A stretch of DNA of 64,000 bases from Exiguobacterium sp. RIT594 (GCF_003339585.1 NZ_QPKF01000002.1:124001-188000); one strand, 5' to 3'. Positions 1-10,164 are shown, numbered from the stretch's first letter. Notes: a model not told the origin generated them from the letters alone. Numbers and translations: made by a program.

Positions 1-25
1 CATTACTTATCAAGGAGGTTATCTT

Positions 26-439
26 ATGTTAGGTGGCGTACCGCTTCATCCCCTGCTCGTTCATGCACCGATTGCTCTTTTACTGTTCGCAACACTCTTA
101 TTACTGTTCAGTTTCAAATGGGTCCAGTTAAAATTATTTGTCCTCATCACGTTATTTGCCGGTCTGCTGTCCGGCGTCGCAGCGTATTTATCGGGTGACG
201 GGGCAGAAGAATATGCAGAAACCAATCTGAGCAGTGCAACACACGCGGCCATCTCGAATCATGAAAATTTCGCCTTGTTCAGCCTCGTTGCCTTTGGAAT
301 TGCCTTTGTCCTCCTGTTGCTCGGCTACCGTTCCAACAAAAAAACAATGCTTATGCTAAGCCTGCTCGTCGCAATCGTCGGAAGCGGTTTACTCGCTTAT
401 ACCGGTCATCTCGGCGGACAAATGGTATACGCCAAATAA
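26..439 (+). CDS. DUF2231 family membrane protein
   Basis: A 137-residue integral membrane protein of the DUF2231 family; its function is unknown. The start is fixed by an AAGGAGG at 12-18 just upstream. The N-terminus carries the family signature HPLLVHAPI (residues 8-16), where the His residues have been suggested to bind a metal or haem, and the C-terminus has TGHLGGQMVY, also typical. Four hydrophobic segments are visible (about 10-28, 35-54, 82-101, 107-126). It is followed at once by a strong hairpin terminator, so it ends its transcription unit. The upstream gene context lies outside the window. Confidence 0.85.
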   Translation: MLGGVPLHPLLVHAPIALLLFATLLLLFSFKWVQLKLFVLITLFAGLLSGVAAYLSGDGAEEYAETNLSSATHAAISNHENFALFSLVAFGIAFVLLLLGYRSNKKTMLMLSLLVAIVGSGLLAYTGHLGGQMVYAK

Positions 440-440
440 A

Positions 441-484
441 AAATCCCCTTTCCTCCAAATGATCTATGGAGAAAAGGGGATTTT
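441..484. terminator. Bidirectional terminator hairpin
   Basis: AATCCCCTTT-CTCC pairs with GGAG-AAAAGGGGATT around an 11-base loop, with A and T runs on both sides. It sits between two convergent genes and can serve both. Confidence 0.85.
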
Positions 485-485
485 C

Positions 486-509
486 ACTTACTTACTTACT
501 TACTTACTT
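486..509. repeat. (ACTT)6 tetranucleotide repeat at a stop codon
   Basis: Six perfect copies of ACTT lie directly against the stop codon of the helicase gene. Read on the helicase strand it is TAAG repeated, so TAA occurs every four bases and all three frames are closed within 12 bases. Confidence 0.9.
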
Positions 510-1740
510 ATTTATGATGATCACGGCCCGGACGGCGGTTGCTCGAGCGGCGTGTGTTACCGCGGCCTTCCGCCGGTTTTTTCGTTCCTTTGCTTTGATC
601 GTGCTGTGCACGAATCATTTCATCCGACAGTTCGACGACAATCGGTGTGACTTCGACACCGAGTTCCCGCTCCATATCGCGGAAGCTGCGGCCGTCACGC
701 GGTGTGACGATTGAAATCGCTACGCCGTCGTTACCGGCACGGCCTGTCCGGCCGATCCGGTGAACGTAACTTTCGGCATCATCCGGTAAATCGTAGTTGA
801 AGACGTGTGTGACACCTGTGACGTCAAGACCACGTGACGCGACGTCCGTCGCAATCAGGAATGGTGTTTTTCCTTGATAGAACTTCGCCATCGCCTTTTC
901 ACGTTTCCCTTGCGTCAATCCGCCGTGCAATTCATCCGTCGCATATCCCTGCATCTGTAACTCTTCGTTCAGCTTACTGACGCGGCGTTGTGTCCGGCAG
1001 AAGATGATTGCGGCATACGGACGCATCTCGTCAAGCATCGTCCGGAGTGTCGCTTGTTTCCGGCGATCCGTCGTTTCGACGACGAACTGCTCGATCGCAT
1101 CGACCGTTACTTTTTCAGCCTCGACTTGGACTTCAATCGGATCACGCAAATACGTTTTCGCGAGTTGCTCGACTTTTTCCGGCATCGTTGCTGATAACAT
1201 GACGAACTGACGATCAACCGGTGCTGCTGCGATGATATCTTCGATTTCCGGTAAGAATCCGATTTGCAGCATCTGATCCGCTTCATCCAGGACAAGCGTC
1301 TTCAATTCACTCAAATCAAGTGTTCCGCGACCGACGTGATCCAAAATCCGACCCGGTGTCCCGATGATGATTTGTGGCATGCGACCGAGACGTTGGATTT
1401 GTTTGAAGACATCCTGTCCACCGTATACAGCCAGCGCCCGGATATCTTCCATGTTCCGGATTAACTTGTGTGTTTCATCTGCAATCTGACGTGCGAGTTC
1501 ACGTGTCGGTGCGACGATCAACGCTTGAACCGTTTTGCTCTCTAAATCGATTTGTTCGAGAATTGGCAGAAGAAACGCCAGTGTCTTCCCTGTTCCGGTT
1601 TGCGCTTTTCCTATTAAATCACGACCGGCGAGCAAATGCGGAATCGCCTGCTCTTGAATCGGCGTTGGTTGTTTGATGCCTTGTTTTTGTAATTTCTTGA
1701 CCCATTGTTCTTGAATGTGTAGTGCTTCAAATGTTGACAT
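508..1740 (-). CDS. DEAD-box ATP-dependent RNA helicase
   Basis: A 410-residue DEAD-box RNA helicase, expected to unwind RNA duplexes in ribosome assembly, mRNA turnover or cold adaptation in the cytoplasm. Motifs are in order: Q motif PTPIQEQ (25-31), Walker A AQTGTGKT (46-53), PTREL (78-82), TPGR (128-131), DEAD (152-155), SAT (183-185), then the HRIGRTGR motif of domain 2. A short basic, Arg/Lys-rich tail (about 380-410) probably adds RNA affinity. It lacks the DbpA-type RNA-binding domain of the second helicase in this window. Start ATG follows TAGGAGG. The paralogue group (CshA, CshB, CshC or other) cannot be settled by eye. Its leader carries the DnaA-box/hairpin structure described separately. 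Confidence 0.93.
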   Translation of the reverse strand: MSTFEALHIQEQWVKKLQKQGIKQPTPIQEQAIPHLLAGRDLIGKAQTGTGKTLAFLLPILEQIDLESKTVQALIVAPTRELARQIADETHKLIRNMEDIRALAVYGGQDVFKQIQRLGRMPQIIIGTPGRILDHVGRGTLDLSELKTLVLDEADQMLQIGFLPEIEDIIAAAPVDRQFVMLSATMPEKVEQLAKTYLRDPIEVQVEAEKVTVDAIEQFVVETTDRRKQATLRTMLDEMRPYAAIIFCRTQRRVSKLNEELQMQGYATDELHGGLTQGKREKAMAKFYQGKTPFLIATDVASRGLDVTGVTHVFNYDLPDDAESYVHRIGRTGRAGNDGVAISIVTPRDGRSFRDMERELGVEVTPIVVELSDEMIRAQHDQSKGTKKPAEGRGNTRRSSNRRPGRDHHK

Positions 1741-1756
1741 AGTATCCTCCTAAAAA

Positions 1757-1836
1757 TTATCCACAGAAAAAAGCTGTGGATAACCTGCTTCGAATCGACA
1801 AAAACAGTTATCCACAGCCGTGCTTTTTCTAGTATA
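1757..1836 (-). promoter_or_regulatory. Helicase leader: three perfect DnaA boxes, overlapping hairpins, -10 box
   Basis: Perfect TTATCCACA boxes lie at 1757-1765 (+), 1775-1783 (-) and 1808-1816 (+). On the helicase strand a TATACT -10 box (1831-1836) would start RNA near 1824. That RNA could form GCTGTGGATAAC (1818-1807) paired with GTTATCCACAGC (1784-1773) followed by six U, a terminator-like stem; or the second arm could instead pair with CTGTGGATAA (1766-1757) next to the ribosome binding site. DnaA binding and transcription attenuation are both possible; neither is proven. Confidence 0.6.
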
Positions 1837-1842
1837 CACAAT

Positions 1843-2142
1843 TTACGCGTTTGTTGCTTCCTGTTTTAACTTTCGATCGAGTACAAATGTCCCGAATGGA
1901 ATGAACGAAGCGATAAAGGCGATCCCTGCTTTTACAAACGACCAACGGTATTTGAATTTAACGACAGCAAGCCATAGCGCATACATGACGAATAAAACAC
2001 CGTGCATGGCTCCGACGACCGAAACGGCTTCCGGAATGCCTGCCATATACTTTAAGGGCATGGCAATCAACAGTAAGACTAAAAATGAAATACCTTCTAA
2101 AATCGCAATCAATCGAAATTGACCTAACGTAGTTCCTAACAT
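1843..2142 (-). CDS. DUF3817 family small membrane protein
   Basis: A 99-residue membrane protein that matches the DUF3817 family in length and layout, with three hydrophobic segments (about 10-30, 42-62, 73-92) and the pattern LEGISFLVLL near the N-terminus and GTFVLDRKL at the end. No biochemical role is known to me for this family. Start ATG is preceded by AAAGGAG at a good distance. It lies upstream of the DEAD-box helicase on the same strand, but the helicase appears to have its own -10 box, which overlaps the last codons region of this gene. Confidence 0.8.
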   Translation of the reverse strand: MLGTTLGQFRLIAILEGISFLVLLLIAMPLKYMAGIPEAVSVVGAMHGVLFVMYALWLAVVKFKYRWSFVKAGIAFIASFIPFGTFVLDRKLKQEATNA

Positions 2143-2219
2143 CCCGTCACTCCTTTTTCCTGGTTCCTGTCTTTAGTATACGGGACGCCCGTCAGTCTGT
2201 GACCTGTGTCACAGGATTG

Positions 2220-3185
2220 TCAGATTTCGAGTGGGCGGAGACGGGCTTCGATTTGCTCCCGTTGCGGTTCGAGAAATGGCGGCAGAGCTAATGTCTCACC
2301 AAGGGTTTCCACCGATTCATCCGTTGCAAATCCCGGTGTATCCGTCGATAATTCAAACAAAATATGATTCGGTTCGCGGAAATAGAGCGCCTGGAAATAG
2401 TGACGGTCGACTTTCCCTGAGTTTGGCAGACGGTATTCTTTCAATCGTTTCACCCATAAGTCATACTCTTCACTGTTCGGTACACGGAACGCTACATGGT
2501 GGACGCCGCCACGTCCGAGCCGTTCCCGGTCGAGATCCGGACGAGCTTCGAGATGAACTTCTGCCCCGATTCCGCCTTGTCCCGTCGAGTAGACATCAAT
2601 CTCCGCAAAATCACCGGCCAGCGATGGATAACTGCCGATTTTCTTAAAGCCGAGGACTTCCGTTAAGACAAGAGCCGTCGGTTCTGGATCATTGACGGTC
2701 AGCGTCACGGCACCTAAGCCGACGATGGCATGTTCAGCCGGAATCTCATCGTGTTTCCATGGCACACCTCCTGCGACCCCCTGTTCGCCGTCTTCTGCGA
2801 CAAGAATCAACCGGGTTCCTTCCTGATCACGGAACGCCAGCGTCTGACGCCCCGCCCGTTCGACAATCGCATCATGGTCCACGCTTTGTTGTATAAAGCG
2901 GTCTCTCCAAAACTGAAGGGACGCTGTTGTTTTGACACGGAGTGATGTCGACGAAATGCTTGACGCACCGGGTACACCGGTCCCTAAATGCGGGATATCA
3001 AAAAACGTCAGATCCGTTCCCGGATTGCCTTCCGCATCTCCGTAAAAGAGATGATATGACGTCGTATCATCCTGATTGACCGTTTTTTTGATCAGACGCA
3101 TCCCGAGAACCTGTGTATAAAATTGATAGTTGCGTTCTGCCATCCCCGTTAAAATGGATACATGATGAATACCGAGTAATTCCAT
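2220..3185 (-). CDS. mhqO: VOC-family ring-cleaving dioxygenase (MhqO-like)
   Basis: A vicinal-oxygen-chelate dioxygenase of the MhqA/MhqE/MhqO type, which opens catechol or hydroquinone rings and so detoxifies quinones. Two VOC repeats are seen, starting GIHHVSILTG and later GGVHHVAFRV, with a C-terminal ILFELSTD that supplies the metal-binding Glu; the two His of the HH pairs are the other likely ligands. I place the start at 3185 (AAAAGGAC upstream), giving 321 residues; a longer reading to 3254 would run into the promoter and operator. A perfect 20-base palindrome overlapping the -35 box suggests quinone-responsive repression by a MhqR-type MarR regulator. The symbol is by family resemblance. 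Confidence 0.85.
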   Translation of the reverse strand: MELLGIHHVSILTGMAERNYQFYTQVLGMRLIKKTVNQDDTTSYHLFYGDAEGNPGTDLTFFDIPHLGTGVPGASSISSTSLRVKTTASLQFWRDRFIQQSVDHDAIVERAGRQTLAFRDQEGTRLILVAEDGEQGVAGGVPWKHDEIPAEHAIVGLGAVTLTVNDPEPTALVLTEVLGFKKIGSYPSLAGDFAEIDVYSTGQGGIGAEVHLEARPDLDRERLGRGGVHHVAFRVPNSEEYDLWVKRLKEYRLPNSGKVDRHYFQALYFREPNHILFELSTDTPGFATDESVETLGETLALPPFLEPQREQIEARLRPLEI

Positions 3186-3225
3186 GTTTGCCACGTCCTT
3201 TTCTGAATGAATAGTTTGTATCGTC

Positions 3226-3259
3226 AGTATAGCGCACATATATCTTGAATTCAAGATAT
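3226..3259 (-). promoter_or_regulatory. Promoter with MhqR-type operator
   Basis: On the minus strand, -35 TTGAAT (3249-3254) and -10 TATACT (3226-3231) are separated by exactly 17 bases. A perfect palindrome ATATCTTGAATTCAAGATAT (3240-3259) covers the -35 box. It closely resembles the ATCT-N8-AGAT operator of B. subtilis MhqR, which controls ring-cleaving dioxygenases. Confidence 0.8.
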
Positions 3260-3267
3260 TAACTCAT

Positions 3268-3300
3268 TAAAAAAATCGCCCTTTCGAAAAAGGACGATTG
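3268..3300 (-). terminator. Terminator after the cold shock gene
   Basis: Stem AATCGTCCTTT / AAAGGGCGATT (one G-U pair), tetraloop, then a T run on the minus strand. Confidence 0.85.
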
Positions 3301-3311
3301 AAAAGTTAAGA

Positions 3312-3512
3312 TTAAAGTTTTACGACGTTAGCAGCTTGTGCTCCACGTGCGCCTTCAGTGATTTCGAATTCAACTTCTTGACCTTCGTCAAGTGATTTGA
3401 AACCTTCACCAGTGATTGCTGAGAAATGTACGAATACGTCTTCTCCGCCTTCAACTTCGATGAAACCGAAACCTTTTTCTGCGTTAAACCATTTTACTTT
3501 ACCTGTGTTCAT
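3312..3512 (-). CDS. csp: Cold shock protein, CspA family
   Basis: A 66-residue single cold shock domain that binds single-stranded RNA and DNA as an RNA chaperone. The RNP1 motif KGFGFIEV and RNP2 motif DVFVHFS are intact, and the N-terminus [10 protein letters not shown] is typical. I choose the ATG at 3512 with GGAGG eight bases upstream; five more codons to 3527 are open but have no ribosome binding site. The promoter lies about 150 bases upstream, giving the long untranslated leader usual for cold-inducible csp genes. Codon use is strongly biased, as expected for abundant expression. Monocistronic, with its own terminator. Confidence 0.95.
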   Translation of the reverse strand: MNTGKVKWFNAEKGFGFIEVEGGEDVFVHFSAITGEGFKSLDEGQEVEFEITEGARGAQAANVVKL

Positions 3513-3691
3513 GGGAACAACCTCCAAAAATAAATTACTTAATACATATGCCGCGCATATGAAAGAAATTCATTATTGTCCCGAAATACATGGAGCGACG
3601 AAAAGATTGTTCGTGACGCAATGTGAATCAGTAGTGACAATAACAATATTAAGCTAACGTCAGTATAAAATGATTGCGCTTTAAAAGTCAA
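3513..3691 (-). promoter_or_regulatory. csp promoter and long 5' leader
   Basis: On the minus strand, -35 TTGACT (3686-3691) and -10 TATACT (3662-3667) are 18 bases apart, predicting RNA from about 3655 and a leader of roughly 140 bases. The leader contains the inverted repeat CATATGC-CGC-GCATATG (3545-3561). Long structured leaders act as thermosensors in other csp mRNAs; that role here is inference. Confidence 0.7.
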
Positions 3692-3733
3692 GTTGTCTGA
3701 CCAATATTTTACCAATTGATTCCACTTTTCGAA

Positions 3734-3778
3734 CTAAAAAAAACAGATTCGGATTGCTCCGAACCTGCTCCTTTTTTC
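3734..3778 (-). terminator. Terminator after inhA
   Basis: CAGGTTCGGA / TCCGAATCTG stem (one G-U) with loop GCAA, followed by seven T on the minus strand. Confidence 0.85.
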
Positions 3779-6163
3779 TTAACGGTGGATCCAGACTGCT
3801 CCAGCAGAGTTATCTTTCGCTTCACCGATGACTTGTACTTTAAGACCGTTGTTCGGGAGCAGTTTTCCTGCATCCGGAATCAATTGATCGATATACGATT
3901 TAGAATCATCGAACGTCGTCACGCCTGAAAGACCTTTGTAATCGTAAAGACCACGTGATGGCGAGTCGATGAGCCATGCTGGTGCTTTGTCGAAGCTGAA
4001 AGCCGCATCCGCGATTTGGTAACGTGTGCTTCCTGTGACGACTGGTTGTCCTTTGAGTGTTCCAACGATTGCTTTTGGATGCGAATCGACGACACCGAGG
4101 AATCCTTCACCCGGGTGAACGCCAACCCAGTTGTCTGTGAAGCTGCTATCGGCATACCAAACGACGAGACCCGTGTTGTATTTCACGCCACGTGCATGCT
4201 CAAGTGCTTTATCTGAGCCTGCATAGTTCCGCCATTCGAGGTAGTATGCGTTGTCCGCATAGCTGAAACCATCCGAAGCCACGAAACCGTCCAATTTAAA
4301 TTTCGGAGTACCTTCTGCATCGTCTTCAAAGACGACTTTTCCGTCGACTGTCAGTTTTGCGTTATCAAGCGCAAAACCATCGAGGGCAAGACCGGCATCC
4401 CCTGTGTAGTCGAACGTCAATGTAACCTTTTTACCGGCAAATTCGCTGAGGTCATATGATTTGTCGACCCATGCACCTTTTGAAGATTCAGCGCGTTGAT
4501 CGCCGTCCGTATCCTCGTCACCGATGACATCGATTACTTTTGATACGCCGCCAGCTGTTGCTGTGACTTTCAAGAAGTCATAATCGAATTCGACATCGAA
4601 GTATGCTTTGTAGTCAAACTTCGCAGATGTCGCAGCCGTCAAATCAAACTCCGGTGACGTCATTGACGTGTGGAGATCATTCCCTTTTGTGCTGTAGTAA
4701 TACTTTTTACCGAAAGCTGGAGCGATTCCTTTAACCGGCTTTTTCGGTAAGTTCACTTTGATGATTCCAGGATTTTTTGATTTCGTGACACTTTGATCGA
4801 GGTATGAAGCCGTTCCCGCTTTTGAAAGTGAATCGAAATCAACGTTCTGGATGTTCGCCCAGTTCCCGCCCATGACGTTCTGGAAGAACTCTTTATTTTG
4901 TGGTGAGAAGCTTGTCGGTTCTGCTCCGGCAATTCTACCGTTCCAGCTACCGCCACTCATGATCGACCATGAAGCAACCGGCTCACCTTGACCTGTATAC
5001 TGTGTATCATACTCATCCGGAAGTCCAAGATCGTGTCCGAATTCGTGAGCGAAGACGCCGACTGCACCGTCTTCCGGTTGAACCGTATAATCGAAGGCTG
5101 CCATCTTGCCGCCCCAGTTTGTAGAATTTGAAGTTGTATTCGCAACAGGATAAACTCCATCAAGTGTCCAACGGTGCGACCAGATTGCGTCGTCGCCGAG
5201 TGTACCGCCGCCTGCTTCTTGTCCTGTTCCGGCATGAAGAATCATCAAGTGATCGACGAGACCGTCCGGCTCATTCTGGTTGCCGTCACCGTCTAAATCG
5301 TACTGATCAAATTGATCATACTCTGCCAGGTTAATGCCGGATTTTACAGCTGCATTCAACGAATCTTTAACGAGACCGCGTGGTCCTTTTGCCCCCGGAA
5401 GGTTATCATTGCCGCCTTTCGGATTGTCTGAACCATAATCTTTTGCCGTCCCCGGTACTGTTAACCAGTTCGATACTTTCCCGTCGACTGAATAGCTGCC
5501 GCCGGATTGTTCTTCGTAATATTGTTTGAACGTCTTGACCTTATCGCCGTTGAACAGCTCGAATTCTTTATCCCCGAACATCAGGTCTTGATAATGTTTT
5601 TGGTTAAAGTCGTTCGAATACATGTATCCCGGTTCTTGGACGACGTTGTTATGCTTGAAGTCGCTGTATTCGACAAGTAAGACGAGTACTTTGTCTGTCC
5701 GGGTAGCACCATTGTAAGCTGCTTGTTTGGCTTTATCGACTTTGACAAACCCATCTTTTTTACCTTTTTTGTAGTTATTGTGATTTTTAGCGAGTTGTTT
5801 CGCCAGTTGATCTTTCTGTTTCGTCAAGAAATCCTTTGTTTTTTGATCAAATTTCGCTTCTTTTTCCGTCTCATGATCATGATCGGCTTCCGGTTTCCCG
5901 TTTGCTTTTTTATCAAGATACTTTTGAACGGCTTTTTGTTTTTCTGCTGCAGATGCTGCTTTTGAGACGACCCCACGTTTTTCAAGCACTTTCAATAGAC
6001 GTTCCTGATCAACCGTGTTTAAATCCATCGGTGCACCGGCTACTGCTTTTTCAGCAGCTTCAACAGATTTTACCTTCCCACCAGGTAAAACTGGACCAAC
6101 GGCAAATGCGGCTGCCGTGATTCCGGATAAGACGGCTAAGCTAAGCTGTTTCTTTTTTCCCAC
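3779..6163 (-). CDS. inhA: Secreted M6-family metalloprotease, immune inhibitor A
   Basis: A 794-residue secreted zinc protease of peptidase family M6. The first 35 residues form a signal peptide (MGKKKQ then a hydrophobic run). A Lys/Glu-rich propeptide region follows to about 150, then the catalytic domain with [12 protein letters not shown], where H373 and H377 bind zinc, E374 is the catalytic base and the downstream Asp is the usual third ligand. The C-terminal third has an InhA-type beta-sandwich region. The start is GTG behind AGGGGG; the length agrees with Bacillus InhA. In Bacillus cereus InhA cleaves host antimicrobial peptides; in a likely environmental organism a nutritional role is more plausible (inference). 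Codon use suggests high expression. Confidence 0.93.
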   Translation of the reverse strand: MGKKKQLSLAVLSGITAAAFAVGPVLPGGKVKSVEAAEKAVAGAPMDLNTVDQERLLKVLEKRGVVSKAASAAEKQKAVQKYLDKKANGKPEADHDHETEKEAKFDQKTKDFLTKQKDQLAKQLAKNHNNYKKGKKDGFVKVDKAKQAAYNGATRTDKVLVLLVEYSDFKHNNVVQEPGYMYSNDFNQKHYQDLMFGDKEFELFNGDKVKTFKQYYEEQSGGSYSVDGKVSNWLTVPGTAKDYGSDNPKGGNDNLPGAKGPRGLVKDSLNAAVKSGINLAEYDQFDQYDLDGDGNQNEPDGLVDHLMILHAGTGQEAGGGTLGDDAIWSHRWTLDGVYPVANTTSNSTNWGGKMAAFDYTVQPEDGAVGVFAHEFGHDLGLPDEYDTQYTGQGEPVASWSIMSGGSWNGRIAGAEPTSFSPQNKEFFQNVMGGNWANIQNVDFDSLSKAGTASYLDQSVTKSKNPGIIKVNLPKKPVKGIAPAFGKKYYYSTKGNDLHTSMTSPEFDLTAATSAKFDYKAYFDVEFDYDFLKVTATAGGVSKVIDVIGDEDTDGDQRAESSKGAWVDKSYDLSEFAGKKVTLTFDYTGDAGLALDGFALDNAKLTVDGKVVFEDDAEGTPKFKLDGFVASDGFSYADNAYYLEWRNYAGSDKALEHARGVKYNTGLVVWYADSSFTDNWVGVHPGEGFLGVVDSHPKAIVGTLKGQPVVTGSTRYQIADAAFSFDKAPAWLIDSPSRGLYDYKGLSGVTTFDDSKSYIDQLIPDAGKLLPNNGLKVQVIGEAKDNSAGAVWIHR

Positions 6164-6225
6164 GTGAACTGACCCCCTATGTAGTAGTGAAAAGCATGAC
6201 TGAGATAACTTTTCTGAATATTCAA

Positions 6226-6254
6226 ATCATATATTGTTTTAGTTGCTTAATCAA
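6226..6254 (-). promoter_or_regulatory. Candidate inhA promoter
   Basis: On the minus strand TTGATT (6249-6254) and TATGAT (6226-6231) are separated by 17 bases, about 60 bases upstream of the GTG start. The 282-base gap 6164-6445 otherwise shows A+T-rich sequence only, plus the palindrome at 6396. Confidence 0.55.
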
Positions 6255-6395
6255 TTACTTTTAGAACAATTAGTACTTTGTAACTATACCTATTTTTGGA
6301 ATTTAGTTCATTTTTACGGAAATTGACCGATATTAATAATAAACCGTTCATCAATCGTTCCCCTCATTTTTTAAAAGAGAACAGATTGTCGGTTA

Positions 6396-6409
6396 CGTAT
6401 CGCGATACG
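6396..6409. promoter_or_regulatory. Palindrome CGTATCGCGATACG upstream of HD-GYP gene
   Basis: A perfect 14-base palindrome 37 bases before the HD-GYP start codon, in the right place to be an operator. I do not recognise the regulator. Confidence 0.45.
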
Positions 6410-6445
6410 CTACATACATGACTTAATTCAAAAAGGAGGCAACTC

Positions 6446-7939
6446 ATGACACCTCTCCAAAAATTCGAACGGCAACTTTTGAAAAATTACTTGATTGGAT
6501 CCTTTGTCGCTGTTTTCGGCGTCGGCTGTCTATTTATTTTCGAAACGTTGACATTCGATGCACGAGAACGTGTAATTTTGCTGACAATCATGTTTCTCTC
6601 TGTTGTTTTAATGTTCAGCTTCGAATATACGATCTATCGAAAACATATGCGTCCGCTCTATCAGTTCTTCCAGACATCGACTCCAAGCCAAGCACAACTT
6701 ACTGCTGCTTTTCGGACGACTCACCGTTTTCCGTTGCTGACCATTAAACGGATCCTCGGACCGCATTTCCTAGGATTGTCGATTCCTTCATCTTCCTTAA
6801 CGGCACTCGCCATTCATTTCGGCTGGCTCGAAATGCCATATTACCTGATCGGTCTTGCTTGTTTTGGTGCCGTTCTCGTCGCGATTCTACATGCCCTGAT
6901 CGAATTTTTCCTGACGTATCGTGTAACGGAATCTATGTTGGCGGAATTAACGGTTCAATCGCAACAATATGGTCATGGTGAGCTTATCCTGACCAAAAAG
7001 GACTTCATCAGCCTCCGGCAAAAAATGTTAATCAGTACACTGATCATTGGTGTCTTCCCGATTTTATTGTTCGTTCTCGCTTCTGCCGTCCAGCTGACAG
7101 AGAACGAGAGCCTGCGCTCCTACTGGAGTTGGTCGACCTTAATCTTAATCGTCATCCTTTGTCTTGCGACATTTTGCAGTTTGCTTCTATATGAAAATAT
7201 CCAAAAACCGATTTTGGCTTTGCAAGAAGGAGTTGCCCAGATTGAGTCGGGTCAGCTGAATACGATCAACAATCCTTTTTCCGATGAATTCTCTCAATTG
7301 GTTGGCGGCTTTAACTTGATGGTCGAAGGTATCCAAGGACGTGATCAGGAAAATGAGCAGTTACTCGATAGTTTGTTTACCTTGTTTGCTGCGACACTGG
7401 ATGCCCGGGATCCTTATACCGCCGGACATTCCTTACGTGTTGCGGAATATTCGGTTGAGATTGCCCGGGCCGCCGGCTTGGCCGACGATCAAGTCGAGCT
7501 GTTGCGTAAATCTGCTCTTTTACACGACATTGGAAAAATCGGAATCCGGGATGATGTTCTCTTGAAGGAAGGACGCTTAACTGGTGAGGAATTCGATAAA
7601 ATCAAACAACACCCCGTCATCGGCGTGCATATTTTATCGCAAGTTCATCTCCCGGAGAAGTTACAACCGATTCTTCCTGGGGTAAAGTACCATCACGAGC
7701 GTTACGATGGGAAAGGTTATCCAGAAGGTTTGGCGGGAGAATCGATTCCTGTCTTCGGACGGATCATGGCGATTGCTGATGCCTATGACGCGATGACATC
7801 CGATCGACCTTACCGGAAAGGAATGCCCGTTGCAAAAGCACTCGCCATTTTGGAAGAAGGCAGCGGGACACAATGGGATGCTTCCTTTACACAACTGTTT
7901 CTTGATTTGAAGAGACCTCCTGTCATCACTGCCTCTTGA
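6446..7939 (+). CDS. Membrane HD-GYP domain protein, predicted c-di-GMP phosphodiesterase
   Basis: A 497-residue sensor-effector that should hydrolyse cyclic di-GMP. The first 170 residues hold four membrane helices, two more occur at about 195-215 and 228-250, and a HAMP linker follows (QKPILALQEG, about 252-300). The HD-GYP domain has the catalytic pair H360-D361 in LLHDIGKIG, and HHERYDGKGYP (H416-P426), so all signature residues are present. The linker carries no PAS domain, so any signal is sensed through the membrane part. Start ATG follows AAAGGAGG. The next gene begins 21 bases later on the same strand and is probably cotranscribed. Confidence 0.92.
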   Translation: MTPLQKFERQLLKNYLIGSFVAVFGVGCLFIFETLTFDARERVILLTIMFLSVVLMFSFEYTIYRKHMRPLYQFFQTSTPSQAQLTAAFRTTHRFPLLTIKRILGPHFLGLSIPSSSLTALAIHFGWLEMPYYLIGLACFGAVLVAILHALIEFFLTYRVTESMLAELTVQSQQYGHGELILTKKDFISLRQKMLISTLIIGVFPILLFVLASAVQLTENESLRSYWSWSTLILIVILCLATFCSLLLYENIQKPILALQEGVAQIESGQLNTINNPFSDEFSQLVGGFNLMVEGIQGRDQENEQLLDSLFTLFAATLDARDPYTAGHSLRVAEYSVEIARAAGLADDQVELLRKSALLHDIGKIGIRDDVLLKEGRLTGEEFDKIKQHPVIGVHILSQVHLPEKLQPILPGVKYHHERYDGKGYPEGLAGESIPVFGRIMAIADAYDAMTSDRPYRKGMPVAKALAILEEGSGTQWDASFTQLFLDLKRPPVITAS

Positions 7940-7960
7940 TTTTCATGAAAGGAGTTTCTT

Positions 7961-8392
7961 ATGCACCCTAAAATTGTCGATCGTCACGAATTGTATGTTG
8001 TCGGACTTGGTTTGACATGCGAAGAAAATGAATTGCATACACTCATGCCGGAACTGTGGCGTGAATTTTCACGACGCTCGCATGAAATTCCCGCTGAACC
8101 GGGAAGTTATCCACTTGATTTGTCACTTGGACAACGCGGGACAAAACATATGCAGTGTATCGGTCTTCCGGTAGAATCGCTTGAGCATATTCCTAAAGGG
8201 ATGAAAGGACATCACATTCCTCCTGCCCGTTATATTTTTTGGAAACATGAAGGGCCTGACATTGAGATTTGGAAATCGTTTGAGAAGATGCAGCGCTTTG
8301 CGCAGAAGCAAGGTATTACACTGGATCCGCTGAATTTTAAAATTGACGAGACACGTGACAATACACATCATCTCTATCAACGTATCCTTTAA
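7961..8392 (+). CDS. GyrI-like / effector-binding domain protein
   Basis: A 143-residue protein resembling the GyrI-like small-molecule binding domain (the effector domain of AraC/BmrR regulators), without a DNA-binding part. Family-like segments are the N-terminal VVGLGLTCEENE, a central MQCIGLPVE, and IPPARYIFWKHEGP, where strands of the duplicated alpha/beta fold would pass. It lies 21 bases after the HD-GYP gene with AAAGGAG before the ATG, so it is probably in one operon with it. It could bind a drug-like or signalling molecule; which one cannot be read from sequence. The stop codon runs into a terminator. Confidence 0.65.
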   Translation: MHPKIVDRHELYVVGLGLTCEENELHTLMPELWREFSRRSHEIPAEPGSYPLDLSLGQRGTKHMQCIGLPVESLEHIPKGMKGHHIPPARYIFWKHEGPDIEIWKSFEKMQRFAQKQGITLDPLNFKIDETRDNTHHLYQRIL

Positions 8393-8417
8393 AACCGCTC
8401 TCTTGAGCGGTTTTTTT
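8391..8417 (+). terminator. Terminator
   Basis: AAACCGCTC-TCTT-GAGCGGTTT followed by T7, starting at the stop codon of the GyrI-like gene. Confidence 0.9.
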
Positions 8418-8536
8418 CTGTCATTCCTTATTTTTTTCTGTCACTTAACTATTCAGTCCGGGTATTAAGTACTATATTCAGAAAATTCTAATTAATGCGA
8501 ACGACTTATTCTCGTTTCATCCTTTCTTTGGCATAG

Positions 8537-10105
<1,569 letters not shown>

Positions 10106-10130
10106 GAAAACTTCCTCCCAAGGATTTTCG

Positions 10131-10162
10131 ACCTCCTGAGTCCATGACTCGGGAGGTTTTTT
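10131..10162 (+). terminator. Terminator after the M4 protease
   Basis: ACCTCCTGAGT / ACTCGGGAGGT (one G-U), loop CCATG, then T6. Confidence 0.9.
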
Positions 10163-10164
10163 AC

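Noticed and set aside
486-509. CRISPR array or tandem repeat locus
   Set aside because: The unit is four bases with no spacers; it is a simple microsatellite.
2231-2647. 138-codon open frame opposite the ring-cleaving dioxygenase
   Set aside because: Antisense shadow; no ribosome binding site and no recognisable protein features.
3186-3254. Longer N-terminus for the ring-cleaving dioxygenase
   Set aside because: It would cover the operator and promoter, and the start at 3185 has a proper ribosome binding site.
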